Source: Nocardioides sp. (lineage in GTDB: Bacteria > Actinomycetota > Actinomycetes > Propionibacteriales > Nocardioidaceae). Taken from it: a stretch of DNA of 64,000 nt. Of the stretch, positions 34,073-43,323 are shown piece by piece. The notes beneath the pieces were generated by a model. The model had not been told where the DNA came from. It saw nothing but the letters and a program-made list of their open reading frames with translations, and searched no databases. Made by a program: the position numbers and the translations under genes. The stretch is taken from positions 1 to 64,000 of the forward strand of contig NZ_JACIXG010000017.1 of NCBI RefSeq assembly GCF_014360585.1, given 5' to 3'. Position 1 is the first letter of the stretch; every line of letters begins with the position of its first letter.

Positions 34073-36142
34073 CTAGAAGTCGAGATCGGTCTCGGAGAGC
34101 TGACCGCCCCCGGCGACGATGAACTCCTTGCGCGGTGCCACCTCTGAGCCCATCAGCAGGTCGAAGACCGCAGCGGCCGCGTCGGCGTCGTCCAACGTCA
34201 GCCGGCGAAGCGTACGGTGGCGCGGATCCATCGTGGTCTCGGCCAGTTGGTCGGCGTCCATCTCACCCAGACCCTTGTAGCGCTGCACCGGGTCCTTCCA
34301 GGAGACGTTCTTCTTCTTCAGCTCGGCGAGCCTCCGCTGCAGCTCCTGGTCGGAGTAGGTGTAGATGTACTTGTCCATCCCCTTCTTGGGGTTGGAGATC
34401 TCGATCCGGTGCAGCGGCGGGACCGCGGTGTAGACCTTGCCCGCCGCGATCAGCTCGGGCATGTACTTGAAGAACAGAGTCGCCAGCAGCGTACGGATGT
34501 GGGCGCCGTCGGAGTCGGCGTCGGCCATGAAGATGATCTTGCCGTAGCGCGCCGCGTCCAGGTCGAAGCCGCGACCGGTGCCGGTCCCGACCACCTGGAT
34601 GATCGAGGAGCACTCGGCGTTCTTCAGCATGTCGCCGACCGAGGCCTTCTGGACGTTGAGGATCTTGCCGCGGATCGGCAGCAGCGCCTGGAACTCGGAG
34701 TTGCGGGCCACCTTGGCGGTGCCGAGCGCGGAGTCACCCTCGACGATGAACAGCTCGGCGCGGTCGTCGGTGGTGCGGCAGTCGGCAAGCTTGGAGGGCA
34801 GCGCGGAGGACTCCAGCGCGTTCTTGCGCCGCTGGTTCTCCTTCTGCTGACGCAGCGAGAGGCGGGTCTTGGAGGCGGAGTAGACCTTCTCCATCACCAG
34901 CTTGGCCTGCTGCTTCTGCGCACCGCGCGAGTCGACGAGGAACTTCTTCATCTCCGCGGCCACGACCTTGCGCACCACGCTGCGAGCGGCCGGGGTGCCG
35001 AGGATCTCCTTGGTCTGCCCCTCGAACTGCGGCTCGGCCAGACGCACCGTCACCACCGAGGTCAGCCCCTCGAGGACGTCCTCCTTGACGATGTCCTTGT
35101 CGTTGACCTTGAGCACCTTGGCGGCGCGCATGGCGTCGTTGAACGTCTTCGTCATCGCGTTCTCGAAGCCGCTGACGTGGGTGCCGCCCTTCGGGGTGGC
35201 GATCACGTTGACGAAGGAACGGATCTCGGTGTCGTAGCCGCTGCCCCACCGCACCGCGATGTCGACGCCGAGCTCGCGCTCGACGTCCTGCGGGGTCATG
35301 TGACCGGCGTCGTCGAGCATCGGCACGGTCTCGGTGAAGGTGTCCGAACCCTGCAGGCGGAGTACGCCGCTGACCGGCTCGTCCTTGGCCAGGAAGTCGA
35401 CGAACTCGGCGATGCCGCCGTCGTGGCGGAACTTCTCCTCGAGCGGGCCCTCGTTGCCGGACCCGGACAGGTCACGGATGACCAGCTCGAGGCCGGGGAC
35501 GATGAAGCTGGTCTGCCGGGCGCGGCCGAGCAGCCCCTCGAGCTCGAAGCGCGCGTCCTTGGTGAAGATCTGCTTGTCCGGCCAGAACCGGATCCGGGTG
35601 CCGGTCTTGCCCTTCGCGACCCGCTTGCCCTTGCGGGTAAGGCCGCTCTGCGGCGTGAAGCCGGCGGTCGGGCCGTCGCCGTCGAAGATGCCGGGCACAC
35701 CACGGCGGAACGACAGGCCCTGCTGGGCCGGCGAGCGGTCCACGTCGATGTCCATCCGGCTGGAGAGCGCGTTGACGACCGAGAGACCGACACCGTGCAG
35801 ACCGCCGGTGGCGTTGTAGGAGCCGCCACCGAACTTTCCGCCCGCGTGCAGCTTGGTCGCGACCACCTCGACGCCGGGGAGACCGGTGCGGGGCTCCTTG
35901 TCGGTCGGGATGCCGCGGCCGTCGTCGTAGACCTCCACCGAGCCGTCGGGGTGCATCGTGACCTCGACGTGATGGGCGTAGCCGGCCAGCGCCTCGTCGA
36001 CGCCGTTGTCGATGATCTCCCACAGGCAGTGCATGAGGCCGCGGGTATCCGTCGAGCCGATGTACATACCGGGACGCTTGCGAACCGCCTCCAGGCCCTC
36101 GAGGACGAGGAGGTGCGCGGCGTTGTAGGTGTTGTCAGAGAT
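34073..36142 (-). CDS. parE: DNA topoisomerase IV (type IIA) subunit B, AUC start likely
   Basis: This ATPase subunit has the GHKL ATP-binding domain (CLWEIIDNGVDEALAG, DDGRGIPTD, GLHGVGLSVVNALS), transducer domain, and TOPRIM domain (EGDSALGTAK, DADSDGAHIRTLL) with the C-terminal PVQRYKGLGEMDADQL. The first in-frame ATG (36067) lies inside the conserved KRPGMYIGSTD, but homology clearly extends upstream (NAAHLLVLEGLEAVR). No ATG, GTG or TTG exists in that upstream stretch before a TAG at about 36225. Two AUC codons at 36145-36143 and 36142-36140 follow AGGAG (36153-36149) by three and six bases. The second is the best start, giving 689 residues. It partners the subunit A gene at 330. Confidence 0.85.
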   Translation of the reverse strand: MSDNTYNAAHLLVLEGLEAVRKRPGMYIGSTDTRGLMHCLWEIIDNGVDEALAGYAHHVEVTMHPDGSVEVYDDGRGIPTDKEPRTGLPGVEVVATKLHAGGKFGGGSYNATGGLHGVGLSVVNALSSRMDIDVDRSPAQQGLSFRRGVPGIFDGDGPTAGFTPQSGLTRKGKRVAKGKTGTRIRFWPDKQIFTKDARFELEGLLGRARQTSFIVPGLELVIRDLSGSGNEGPLEEKFRHDGGIAEFVDFLAKDEPVSGVLRLQGSDTFTETVPMLDDAGHMTPQDVERELGVDIAVRWGSGYDTEIRSFVNVIATPKGGTHVSGFENAMTKTFNDAMRAAKVLKVNDKDIVKEDVLEGLTSVVTVRLAEPQFEGQTKEILGTPAARSVVRKVVAAEMKKFLVDSRGAQKQQAKLVMEKVYSASKTRLSLRQQKENQRRKNALESSALPSKLADCRTTDDRAELFIVEGDSALGTAKVARNSEFQALLPIRGKILNVQKASVGDMLKNAECSSIIQVVGTGTGRGFDLDAARYGKIIFMADADSDGAHIRTLLATLFFKYMPELIAAGKVYTAVPPLHRIEISNPKKGMDKYIYTYSDQELQRRLAELKKKNVSWKDPVQRYKGLGEMDADQLAETTMDPRHRTLRRLTLDDADAAAAVFDLLMGSEVAPRKEFIVAGGGQLSETDLDF

Positions 36143-36548
36143 GATCGGCTCCTGGCTGTACTGCGTAACTGCGCTGTTTCTCGGTGCAGCTGCGTGGGGG
36201 GGTTGCTCAGATGAAATCTACCGTGCGACACGCCCGGCTCTCACGCAGGCACGCGGCAACGGGCCGGTGCGCCGTCGAGCGGCACATCTACGTTGTGACC
36301 GGTCCGTTACGCGGAACTTGCGGGTTTCGATGCACGAAATGGTCGGTCGACAGGTAAGAATGTCTCTCACGGACAGCGATGTCCCGCGGGGTAGGTTCCG
36401 ACCCGGATCCCCGACTTGGAGCGACAACTGCAAGGATTAGAGGTGCGGCGGCGATAAGAGTCCGCGAAGAGACGCTAGCGACCTAGGGAATCTTCCAAGG
36501 CTCACGTACGTTATCCCGGCGCAACCATGATTCAGAAATGAGGCCGAT
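36143..36548. other. Divergent promoter region between parE and DUF7455 gene
   Basis: This 406-base region holds the promoters of both flanking genes and no gene that I can support. It includes AGGAG (36149-36153) for the parE start, a run of seven G at about 36195-36201, and on the minus strand TAGATT (36220-36215) that could serve as a -10 box without a clear -35. The other small frames seen here are low complexity. Confidence 0.45.
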
Positions 36549-36755
36549 GTGACCACTGCCGTTGCCACCAGCTCGCCGCTCACGTCCGAGGACCGTTGCG
36601 ACCGGTGCGGAGCGCAGGCCTACGTACGCGCGGAGCTCCACTCCGGCGGCGAACTCCTGTTCTGCGCTCATCACGCCCGCGAGCACGGTGAGAAGCTCAA
36701 GGAGATCGCGAGCTCCATCATCGACGAGACCCACAAGCTCACCGAGAAGAGCTGA
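36549..36755 (+). CDS. DUF7455-type small zinc-binding protein
   Basis: This 68-aa protein has CDRCGAQAYVRAELHSGGELLFCAHHAREHGEKLK, a Cys2-CysHis zinc-binding pattern, followed by a short helix. It matches the small DUF7455 proteins that lie beside parE and the principal sigma factor in many actinobacteria. The GTG at 36549 is the only useful start (MTTAVATSSPL). A canonical terminator follows the gene. Its role is unknown; RNA polymerase or ribosome association has not been shown. Confidence 0.75.
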   Translation: MTTAVATSSPLTSEDRCDRCGAQAYVRAELHSGGELLFCAHHAREHGEKLKEIASSIIDETHKLTEKS

Positions 36756-36775
36756 CCCGCCCACCAACTCGTGCG

Positions 36776-36804
36776 AAGGCCCGGACCACCATGGTCCGGG
36801 CCTT
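36776..36804 (+). terminator. Canonical Rho-independent terminator
   Basis: AAGGCCCGGACCA (36776-36788) pairs perfectly with TGGTCCGGGCCTT (36792-36804) around a 3-base loop and is followed by T residues. It ends the DUF7455 gene transcript. Confidence 0.85.
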
Positions 36805-36843
36805 TGGCTTACCTCGCCCGATCACAGGGCTAGGGTTCGCTCC

Positions 36844-37344
36844 GTGAGTCCCGTCCCTGAATCCATCGTCGTTGGCATCGTCGCGCTGGTCATCGCCTTC
36901 GGCATCGCTGGCATCATCGTCCCGGTCCTGCCAGGGGGTGCGCTGCTCGTCGCCGCCGCCATCCTCGGCTGGGCCATCTGGCTGGGAGAGTCCGCCGGTT
37001 GGGTGGTCTTCGGTATCGCCGCCGCCTTCATCGCCATCGGGCTGATCACCAAGTACGCCATCCCCGGCAAGCATCTCAAGGACTCCGGGATGCCGCTGTC
37101 CACCCAGATCGCCGGCGGGATCCTCGCCATCATCGGCTTCTTCGTGATCCCGGTCGTCGGCGTCTTCATCGGCTTCCCCATCGGCGTCTTCCTGGCCGAG
37201 CTGCGCCGCCACGGCGGCAACGCGGGCGACGCCTGGGCCTCCACCTGGACCGCCCTGAAGGCCGTCGGCCTGTTCATCCTGATCGACGCCCTCGCCGCCA
37301 CCCTCGCCACCATCACCTGGGTCGTCGGCCTGTTCCTGACCTAG
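36844..37344 (+). CDS. DUF456 family membrane protein
   Basis: This 166-aa integral membrane protein has about four to five hydrophobic segments, a GIAGIIVPVLPGGALLVAA motif near the start and a GFFVIPVVGVFIGFPIGVFLAE segment; these Gly/Pro-rich helices are typical of DUF456. The GTG at 36844 begins VSPVPESIVVGIV. No function is known for the family. It is an isolated gene that ends convergent to the amidase gene, with REP-like repeats between. Confidence 0.8.
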   Translation: MSPVPESIVVGIVALVIAFGIAGIIVPVLPGGALLVAAAILGWAIWLGESAGWVVFGIAAAFIAIGLITKYAIPGKHLKDSGMPLSTQIAGGILAIIGFFVIPVVGVFIGFPIGVFLAELRRHGGNAGDAWASTWTALKAVGLFILIDALAATLATITWVVGLFLT

Positions 37345-37351
37345 GTTCGTC

Positions 37352-37454
37352 GGTCGAGCCGTGAGCGTCAGCGAGCGTGTCGAGACCAACACAGTAGGTG
37401 GCCGTGTTGGTCTCGACACGCCTCCGCCTAGCGGCTCCGGCGGCTCGACCAGCG
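37352..37454. repeat. Inverted pair of dispersed repeats between convergent genes
   Basis: The right half (37404-37454) is a 51-bp copy identical to that at 130-180. The left half (37352-37393) reads as an inverted relative: GGTCGAGCCGTGAGCGTCAG to GTCGAGACCAACACA. Together they can fold into a large hairpin via GTGTTGGTCTCGACACG. It lies between the ends of the DUF456 and amidase genes, a typical place for REP/BIME units that also stop transcription. Confidence 0.75.
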
Positions 37455-37464
37455 GTGCTGGCGT

Positions 37465-39441
37465 TCAGCCGTCGGTGACGGTCACGTCGTCGGCCATGAC
37501 GTACGCGATCCGGTGGTTGAACCAGATCTGGTAGTAGGTCGTGTCGCCGCTGATCACGATGCAGTCGGGTACGCCGTTGACCGCGGCGCAGTTGAAGTTG
37601 TTCGCCTTGTAGTAGTCGGTCGGGACGTCGGCGTCGGCCAGGACGTACTGCTGACCGGCGGGGATGGTGTACTGCAGCGGCGCGATCGTCCGCGGCGTCA
37701 CTCCTGCGGGGTAGTCACTGGCCTTCGTGGGGTAGGCGGTGCCGTAGATCTTGGCGGCGACGCCGGCCTTCGGGGTCACGACCTTGCCGTCGGAGGGCAG
37801 GAGTACGGCTTCGGGGTTCTGGATCCACCCCTGCTTGCCGCCGAACCAGATCCCCCACCAGTCCGAGCGGGTCCGGTCGTTGACGACGACCTTCTGCCCG
37901 GCAGCGAGGCGAGGGCCCCAGTTGGACACCCTGGCGGAGCCACCGACGACGGTGTCCGGCAGCAGCGGGGCCGTGGTGGACGGCTCGGAGTAGACGTTGA
38001 CGAAGTTGGTGCCTCGGTCGCTCGGACACGGGACGCCTGCCCCCGTGCAGCCGGTCATCACGTTGCCGGTGTTGGTGTCGAAGTCCGGGTTGACGGTCCA
38101 GATCTGGCTGCGCGAGTGCCGGTCGGGCTTGATCGGCGAGCGGAGCAGGTCGAAGTAGTGGCTCCAGTCCCAGTAGGGGCCCGGGTCCCAGTGCATGCCG
38201 GCGACGTTGGCCGGCGCGACACCCTGGATCTGGTCGTGGCCGATGATGTGGGCCCGGTCCAGCGGGACGTCGTACTTGGCGGCCAGGTAGCCGACGAGGG
38301 AGGCCGAGGTCTGGTACATCGCCTCGGTGTACCACGCACCGTTGGCCGCGTAGCCCTCGTGCTCGAGCCCGATCGAGTGGCTGTTGACGTACCAGTTTCC
38401 GGCGTGCCAGCCGATGTTCTTGCCAGGGATGTGGTGGGCGACGTGGCCGTCGACGGAGCGCAGCGTGTAGTGCCAGCCGAGGTACGTCGGGTCCTGGACC
38501 AGTCTCACGGTGCCGTTGTAGGAGGTCTCGGTGTCGTGGATGATGATGTAGTCGATCGAGCCTTCCTCGGGCCGGTTGCCGAGGTCGTGGTTGCCGTAGT
38601 CGCCGATCGTGTCGCCGGTCTGCGCATACGGCGCCGGCAGCGACTCGCAGCCGAGCGTCGCCGGACACTCAGGCTCCTCGGCGGTCGAGCCTGTCGAGGA
38701 GTCGGCGAGGTCGAGCCGTCCGATCGCCTCCTTGCTGACCCCGACCGGCTTGGCCGCCAAGGTGACCCGATGGCCGTCGTTGGTCGTACGCGACTCCCCC
38801 GCGCTCAGGGTCGCGAAGACCTGGCGGGCGAACTGGAGCGCGGTCGCCTCGTCGGCGGCTCCGCTGTAGCGGCCGACCGCGGCACTCCAGTCGGCCAGAG
38901 TGTCGGCCCCGCCCACGGCCTCCTGGTAGTCGGCCAGCACTGCGGCACCGCCGCAGATGTTGGCGACCGCGTCCTCGCGCAGGTCGGCGACCGGGATCCC
39001 GGTGATGTCGTTGGCCGTACGCAGCGTCTCGACCTCACCCAGCCTGATCGCCTCCTCACGCTGGTGCGGGGTGCGCTCCTGGTGGGAGCCGTCGCCCTTC
39101 CCGAGCGGGTCTGGGTGGGCCTCGGTGTGCTCCGCCAGCGCGGGTAGGTCGGTGAGGTGCATCGGGCCGTAGCCGCCAGATGTGCTCGGGGCCTCGCCAT
39201 GGGCATCCCAGCGCGACTCCATGTAGGAGACCGCCAGCAGCACCTCGGCGGGCACCCCGCTGGTCTCGGCTGCTCGGTCGAAGACGGCCTGCCGGTCGGT
39301 GGAGCCTTCCAGACAGGCCTTCCAGTCGGGCTCGGAGGCCGACGCCACCGCGGTGATCGGCACCGCAGCGAACAAGCCTGCGATCAGGGCTCCGGCCGCG
39401 ACCAGCACGGGCCGGCGTGGACGTGAGAGACGCATAGGCAC
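37465..39441 (-). CDS. Secreted peptidoglycan hydrolase: transglycosylase-like plus amidase domain
   Basis: This 658-aa exported protein has a signal peptide (PVLVAAGALIAGLFAAVPITAVASA). An N-terminal lytic-transglycosylase-like domain carries the candidate catalytic Glu75 in LLAVSYMESRW and GYGPMHL (90-96). A central N-acetylmuramoyl-L-alanine amidase (Amidase_2/PGRP) domain shows DYIIIHDTET, GLEHEGY and MHWDPGPYWDW zinc-site residues. The C-terminus contains SH3-like wall-binding repeats with NVYSEPSTTAPLL and VVVNDRTRSDWWGIWFGG. The GTG at 39441 has GGGAGG six bases upstream and fits better than the ATG at 39435. It probably cleaves cell-wall peptidoglycan during growth or cell separation. 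Confidence 0.82.
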   Translation of the reverse strand: MPMRLSRPRRPVLVAAGALIAGLFAAVPITAVASASEPDWKACLEGSTDRQAVFDRAAETSGVPAEVLLAVSYMESRWDAHGEAPSTSGGYGPMHLTDLPALAEHTEAHPDPLGKGDGSHQERTPHQREEAIRLGEVETLRTANDITGIPVADLREDAVANICGGAAVLADYQEAVGGADTLADWSAAVGRYSGAADEATALQFARQVFATLSAGESRTTNDGHRVTLAAKPVGVSKEAIGRLDLADSSTGSTAEEPECPATLGCESLPAPYAQTGDTIGDYGNHDLGNRPEEGSIDYIIIHDTETSYNGTVRLVQDPTYLGWHYTLRSVDGHVAHHIPGKNIGWHAGNWYVNSHSIGLEHEGYAANGAWYTEAMYQTSASLVGYLAAKYDVPLDRAHIIGHDQIQGVAPANVAGMHWDPGPYWDWSHYFDLLRSPIKPDRHSRSQIWTVNPDFDTNTGNVMTGCTGAGVPCPSDRGTNFVNVYSEPSTTAPLLPDTVVGGSARVSNWGPRLAAGQKVVVNDRTRSDWWGIWFGGKQGWIQNPEAVLLPSDGKVVTPKAGVAAKIYGTAYPTKASDYPAGVTPRTIAPLQYTIPAGQQYVLADADVPTDYYKANNFNCAAVNGVPDCIVISGDTTYYQIWFNHRIAYVMADDVTVTDG

Positions 39442-39571
39442 GAGAAACCTCCCAGGACAGGAATCTGACGCGTGCAACCTAGCGGAGTCCGCAGTTGTTA
39501 CGGACGAGTCTGCAGAAATGGCGAACGCCCTCCCAGATATCCGGGAAGGCGTTCGGTGGGACTAACGGGGT

Positions 39572-41137
39572 TCAGTCGAGATAGTCACGCAGCACTTGCG
39601 AACGCGACGGGTGTCGCAGCTTCGACATCGTCTTGGACTCGATCTGACGGATGCGCTCGCGGGTGACCCCGTAGACCTTGCCGATCTCGTCTAAAGTCTT
39701 CGGCTGGCCGTCGGTCAGGCCGAAGCGCATGCTCACCACGCCGGCCTCGCGCTCGGAGAGCGTGTCGAGGACCGCGTGCAGCTGCTCCTGGAGCAGAGTG
39801 AACGAGACGGCGTCGGCCGGGACGATCGCCTCGGAGTCCTCGATCAGGTCGCCGAACTCGGAGTCGCCGTCCTCACCCAGCGGGGTGTGCAGCGAGATCG
39901 GCTCGCGACCGTACTTCTGGACCTCGATGACCTTCTCGGGGGTCATGTCGAGCTCCTTGGCGAGCTCCTCCGGGGTGGGCTCGCGGCCCAAGTCCTGGAG
40001 CATCTGACGCTGGACACGAGCCAGCTTGTTGATGACCTCGACCATGTGCACCGGGATACGGATGGTGCGGGCCTGGTCGGCCATCGCACGGGTGATGGCC
40101 TGGCGGATCCACCACGTCGCGTAGGTCGAGAACTTGTAGCCCTTGGTGTAGTCGAACTTCTCGACCGCACGGATCAGACCGAGGTTGCCCTCCTGGATCA
40201 GGTCGAGGAAGAGCATGCCGCGGCCGGTGTAGCGCTTGGCCAGCGAGACGACCAGACGCAGGTTGGCCTCGAGGAGGTGGTTCTTGGCGCGCTTGCCGTC
40301 CTCGGCGATCCACTCGAGCTCGTCGAGGATCTTCGGGGTGATCTTGCCGCCCTTGCCGAGCTTCTCCTCCGCGAAGAGGCCGGCCTCGATCCGCTTGGCG
40401 AGCTCGACCTCCATCTCGGCGTTGAGCAGCGGGACCTTGCCGATCTGCTTCAGGTAGTCCTTGACCGGGTCGGCGGTCGCACCGGCGACCATGACGGTCT
40501 GCTCGGGCTCGTCGGTGTCGTCGGAGGTCGAGACGACGAAGCTCTGCTTCGAAGCCTCCTTCTCGTCCTCCTTGATCGTCGGATCGGCGACGACGTCCTT
40601 CTCGAACTGCTCGTCGGGGATGTCGGGCAGCACCTTCTTGCCGTCGGGGCCGACCGGGACGACGACCGGGACGTCCGTCTCGGTCTCCGAGTCCTCGACC
40701 ACGATGTCGTCGACATCGACCTCGACGTCCTCGAGGATGATCTCCTCGCCGTCCTCGTCGATCTCTGTCGTCTTCTTGGGCTCGGGCACGTCGGACTTCT
40801 TCGCCGCGGCCTTCTTGGCCGGCTTCTCAGCCTCGGCCTTCTTGGCGGCAGCCTTCTTCGCCGGCGCCTTGGCCGTGGTCGTCTTGCGGGTCGAGGTCGT
40901 CGCCGCCGCGGCACGGCTGGTCACCGCGGTGCCGAGGTCCACCGAGATGCCGAGCGTGCTCAGGTGGCCGAGCAGCGCCTTGAGGTGTCTGGGCTCGACC
41001 GCGGCGTCCTCGCTGGCCTGGCGGACCTGATCTGGGCTCACCCGTCCAGTCGGCTTGGCCTGGTCGATCAGTGCCTTCACGGCAGGGTGGGCGAGTACCT
41101 CAGCGGGTATCTTGCGCGCGTTCGAGGACACGAACAC
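39572..41137 (-). CDS. sigA: Principal RNA polymerase sigma factor (SigA/HrdB/RpoD)
   Basis: This 521-aa group 1 sigma factor has an N-terminal region 1.1-like part and an Ala/Lys-rich then acidic linker ([22 protein letters not shown]). These are followed by the conserved core: region 1.2 ([31 protein letters not shown]), region 2 ([59 protein letters not shown]), region 3 and region 4.2 ([33 protein letters not shown]). It directs household transcription. Two GTG starts, 41137 and 41131, share the GGAGAGG ribosome-binding site; the second is better spaced. TTGACG occurs upstream on the minus strand without a well-spaced -10. Confidence 0.95.
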   Translation of the reverse strand: MFVSSNARKIPAEVLAHPAVKALIDQAKPTGRVSPDQVRQASEDAAVEPRHLKALLGHLSTLGISVDLGTAVTSRAAAATTSTRKTTTAKAPAKKAAAKKAEAEKPAKKAAAKKSDVPEPKKTTEIDEDGEEIILEDVEVDVDDIVVEDSETETDVPVVVPVGPDGKKVLPDIPDEQFEKDVVADPTIKEDEKEASKQSFVVSTSDDTDEPEQTVMVAGATADPVKDYLKQIGKVPLLNAEMEVELAKRIEAGLFAEEKLGKGGKITPKILDELEWIAEDGKRAKNHLLEANLRLVVSLAKRYTGRGMLFLDLIQEGNLGLIRAVEKFDYTKGYKFSTYATWWIRQAITRAMADQARTIRIPVHMVEVINKLARVQRQMLQDLGREPTPEELAKELDMTPEKVIEVQKYGREPISLHTPLGEDGDSEFGDLIEDSEAIVPADAVSFTLLQEQLHAVLDTLSEREAGVVSMRFGLTDGQPKTLDEIGKVYGVTRERIRQIESKTMSKLRHPSRSQVLRDYLD

Positions 41138-41275
41138 CTCTCCGTCGAACTTGGTCGAGACTTATCAAAAACTCAGTTTGGGCGCGGCAGGGCCCGGGGT
41201 CGTCAAGAGCCGCAGATTCATTCTGCCACGGTGATGGTGAACAGTCCCCATCCGGGGCGCGTTTCCGCCAGTGAC

Positions 41276-41854
41276 TCATTCGGATGCTTTGGCTGCGGCC
41301 TTCTTCTGCTGTTTGTAGTCACGCACCTTCTGCAACGAGTCAACGTCGACGACGTCAGCCACAGAACGGTAACCATCCAGCGAGTAGTCCCCGACGGCCT
41401 CTTCCCAGCCCTCGGGTCGCACTCCCAGCTGCTTGGCCAGCAGCGAGACGAAGATCTGCGCCTTCTGCTTCCCGAAGCCCGGAAGCGCCTGGACCCGCTT
41501 GAGCAGGTCCTTGCCGCTGCTGGCCTCGGTCCACAGCCGGGTGACGTCGCCGCCGTACTCGTTGGTGACGATGGTCGCGATCCCCTGCACCTTCGCCGAC
41601 ATCGAGCCGGGGAACCGGTGGATCGCCGGCGGGGTCGAGGCGACCGTCTTGAACTCGTCGGGATCCATCTCGGCGATCTTGGCAGGATCCAGATGGCCCA
41701 GGCGGGTCACCAGCTTGTGACCGCCCTTGAACGCATCCTCCATCCGATACTGCTGATCGAGGGCCATGCCCAGCAACAGCGCGAACGGATCCTCGGAGAG
41801 CAGCTTGTCAGCGGCCTCGTCGCCGGTGATTTTGAGCGAAGGCATGAGAGCCAT
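41276..41854 (-). CDS. HhH-GPD family DNA repair glycosylase-like protein
   Basis: This 192-aa protein has the helix-hairpin-helix segment RVQALPGFGKQKAQIFVSLLAKQLG and a helical domain with LLLGMALDQQYRMEDAFKGG, as in the uncharacterised HhH-GPD family (TIGR03252-like) of actinobacteria. Relatives are base-excision repair glycosylases, and a catalytic Asp would be expected after the hairpin; the segment PEGWEEAVGDYSLDGYRSVADV contains candidates. The start could be MALMPSL (41854) or MPSL (41845). It is next to other DNA metabolism genes. Confidence 0.8.
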   Translation of the reverse strand: MALMPSLKITGDEAADKLLSEDPFALLLGMALDQQYRMEDAFKGGHKLVTRLGHLDPAKIAEMDPDEFKTVASTPPAIHRFPGSMSAKVQGIATIVTNEYGGDVTRLWTEASSGKDLLKRVQALPGFGKQKAQIFVSLLAKQLGVRPEGWEEAVGDYSLDGYRSVADVVDVDSLQKVRDYKQQKKAAAKASE

Positions 41855-41938
41855 CTTGCCTCATCCGGCAACACATCATGAGGTCATACCTGTGGATAGC
41901 GGGTCGCGCCGATCGGGCATCCGTTGCACTCTGGGTCC

Positions 41939-42403
41939 ATGGCCTCCACCTCTGTCATGTCCGCCGTATCCGAGACGAGCGTCGAAGGACTGCACGAGCC
42001 GCTCTCGCCGGTGCTCGAGAAACGACTGAGACGCGCGGTGCTCGACCACACCGCCAGCGAGCACCGGCGCTCATTCCTCGCGCTCGTGCATCTCGGCATC
42101 CCGGGCGGCAAGGAGGTCGTCCACGCCCATCGCGAGGACGAGCCCACGGATCAGTGGCTTCGTGCCGACATCATCCACAGCATGCGGCGCCGGGTCGGCG
42201 TACCCGACCCGATCGTGTGGCTGACCCGCGCCGGCGACCTGCAGGTCGAGGACGTCGACCTCCGCTGGCTCGCCGCCGCCCGGCAGGCGTTCCGCGAGAT
42301 CCGGACACCCCTGACGTACGTCGTCGTGACCCGCAACGCGTGGGTCGATCCGCGCTCGGGGCTGGCCCGCCGGTGGAAGCGGCTGCGCTACCGCAACGAC
42401 TAG
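41939..42403 (+). CDS. Conserved hypothetical protein, 154 aa
   Basis: This 154-aa protein has no hydrophobic segment. It begins MASTSVMSAVSETSVEGL and has a charged central part (FLALVHLGIPGGKEVVHAHRED) and a C-terminal DPRSGLARRWKRLRYRND with many Arg. It includes a DPIVWLTRAGDLQVEDVDLRWLAAARQAF segment that looks like an alpha/beta fold. I do not recognise the family. The start is uncertain (41939 or 41957). It ends convergently with the DUF4192 gene, with a four-base overlap. Confidence 0.65.
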   Translation: MASTSVMSAVSETSVEGLHEPLSPVLEKRLRRAVLDHTASEHRRSFLALVHLGIPGGKEVVHAHREDEPTDQWLRADIIHSMRRRVGVPDPIVWLTRAGDLQVEDVDLRWLAAARQAFREIRTPLTYVVVTRNAWVDPRSGLARRWKRLRYRND

Positions 42404-43323
42404 GACACGTCCGGCTGCCCCAGCGCCTCCTCCCAGGCGGCCGGCGCGACCGCCCCGTCGAGCATCTGCGCAACCAGCACCCCGAGGCCATGGTGACGCT
42501 CGCTCGCGAAGCAGCGGTCGAGAGCACACCAGGCGAGCGCGCCGTCGCCTCCCAACCAGGCCGCGAAGGCCAGCACCGCCGCGGGGTGGGCGACGTGTCC
42601 GTCGGGGCTGCGGCGTACGACATCGGTCCACAGGCGCACGTGGGCGTTGGCCTCATCGCGGGTCATCCCGCCCCAGGCGGCATCACGTGCCTGCGGGTCA
42701 CGCAGCGCAAGCAGCAGGGAGGCGACCTGACCGGCCGAGAGCACCGTCCCGGCGACCGCGTCGTCGACCAGACGGCCGACCTCGTAGAGCTTCATCGGCG
42801 GGGCCTCACTCAGAGCCGCTTCGGTCTCGGCGACGGCCGCGGGGACGGCAGCGATGGAGGTGGCCAGCTCGGTGCGGGAGCGGCGCACCAGGTGGCCGTC
42901 GTAGACCGCCTGGGCGAGGATCGGGTGCACGTCGACATCGAAGGGCACACCGTCGGCGGGGACGTCATGGAACCCGAGCGGGTCGAACCACCGCCCACCC
43001 TGGACCCGCAGGCAGCCGATCAGGTCGATCTCGCTCTCGGCGAGCCTCTCGGCCAGACGGCGAGCGAGCTTCGCGCCGAAGCGCGGACCGCTGTCGTAGA
43101 GGACGAGCAGGACACCGCGTACCTGATGGCGGATCGCGGGCAGGAGGAGACTGTCGAGACAGACCTCGACCTCGTCGGGAGGCGGCAGGTCGATCCGGCC
43201 GTGGACCTGGTGGACACCGCCGAACGTCAGCATGACGATCGACTTCTCGGGCTGGAACCCGAGCAGGACAGGGACTGCCGCCAAGACGTCCTCGGGGCGG
43301 GCGATGGAGAGTTTCGTGGTCAT
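42400..43323 (-). CDS. DUF4192 domain protein
   Basis: This 307-aa protein matches actinobacterial DUF4192. The start KLSIARPEDVLAAVPVLLGFQPEKSIVMLTFGG is typical, followed by GPRFGAKLARRLAE, CLRVQGGRWFDPLG and the C-terminal HPAAVLAFAAWLGGDGALAWCALDR. The family is often encoded near sigA and sigB in actinobacteria and has no known function. The ATG at 43323 gives MTTKLSIA; a GTG at 43332 is possible. It is divergent from dinB. Confidence 0.85.
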   Translation of the reverse strand: MTTKLSIARPEDVLAAVPVLLGFQPEKSIVMLTFGGVHQVHGRIDLPPPDEVEVCLDSLLLPAIRHQVRGVLLVLYDSGPRFGAKLARRLAERLAESEIDLIGCLRVQGGRWFDPLGFHDVPADGVPFDVDVHPILAQAVYDGHLVRRSRTELATSIAAVPAAVAETEAALSEAPPMKLYEVGRLVDDAVAGTVLSAGQVASLLLALRDPQARDAAWGGMTRDEANAHVRLWTDVVRRSPDGHVAHPAAVLAFAAWLGGDGALAWCALDRCFASERHHGLGVLVAQMLDGAVAPAAWEEALGQPDVS

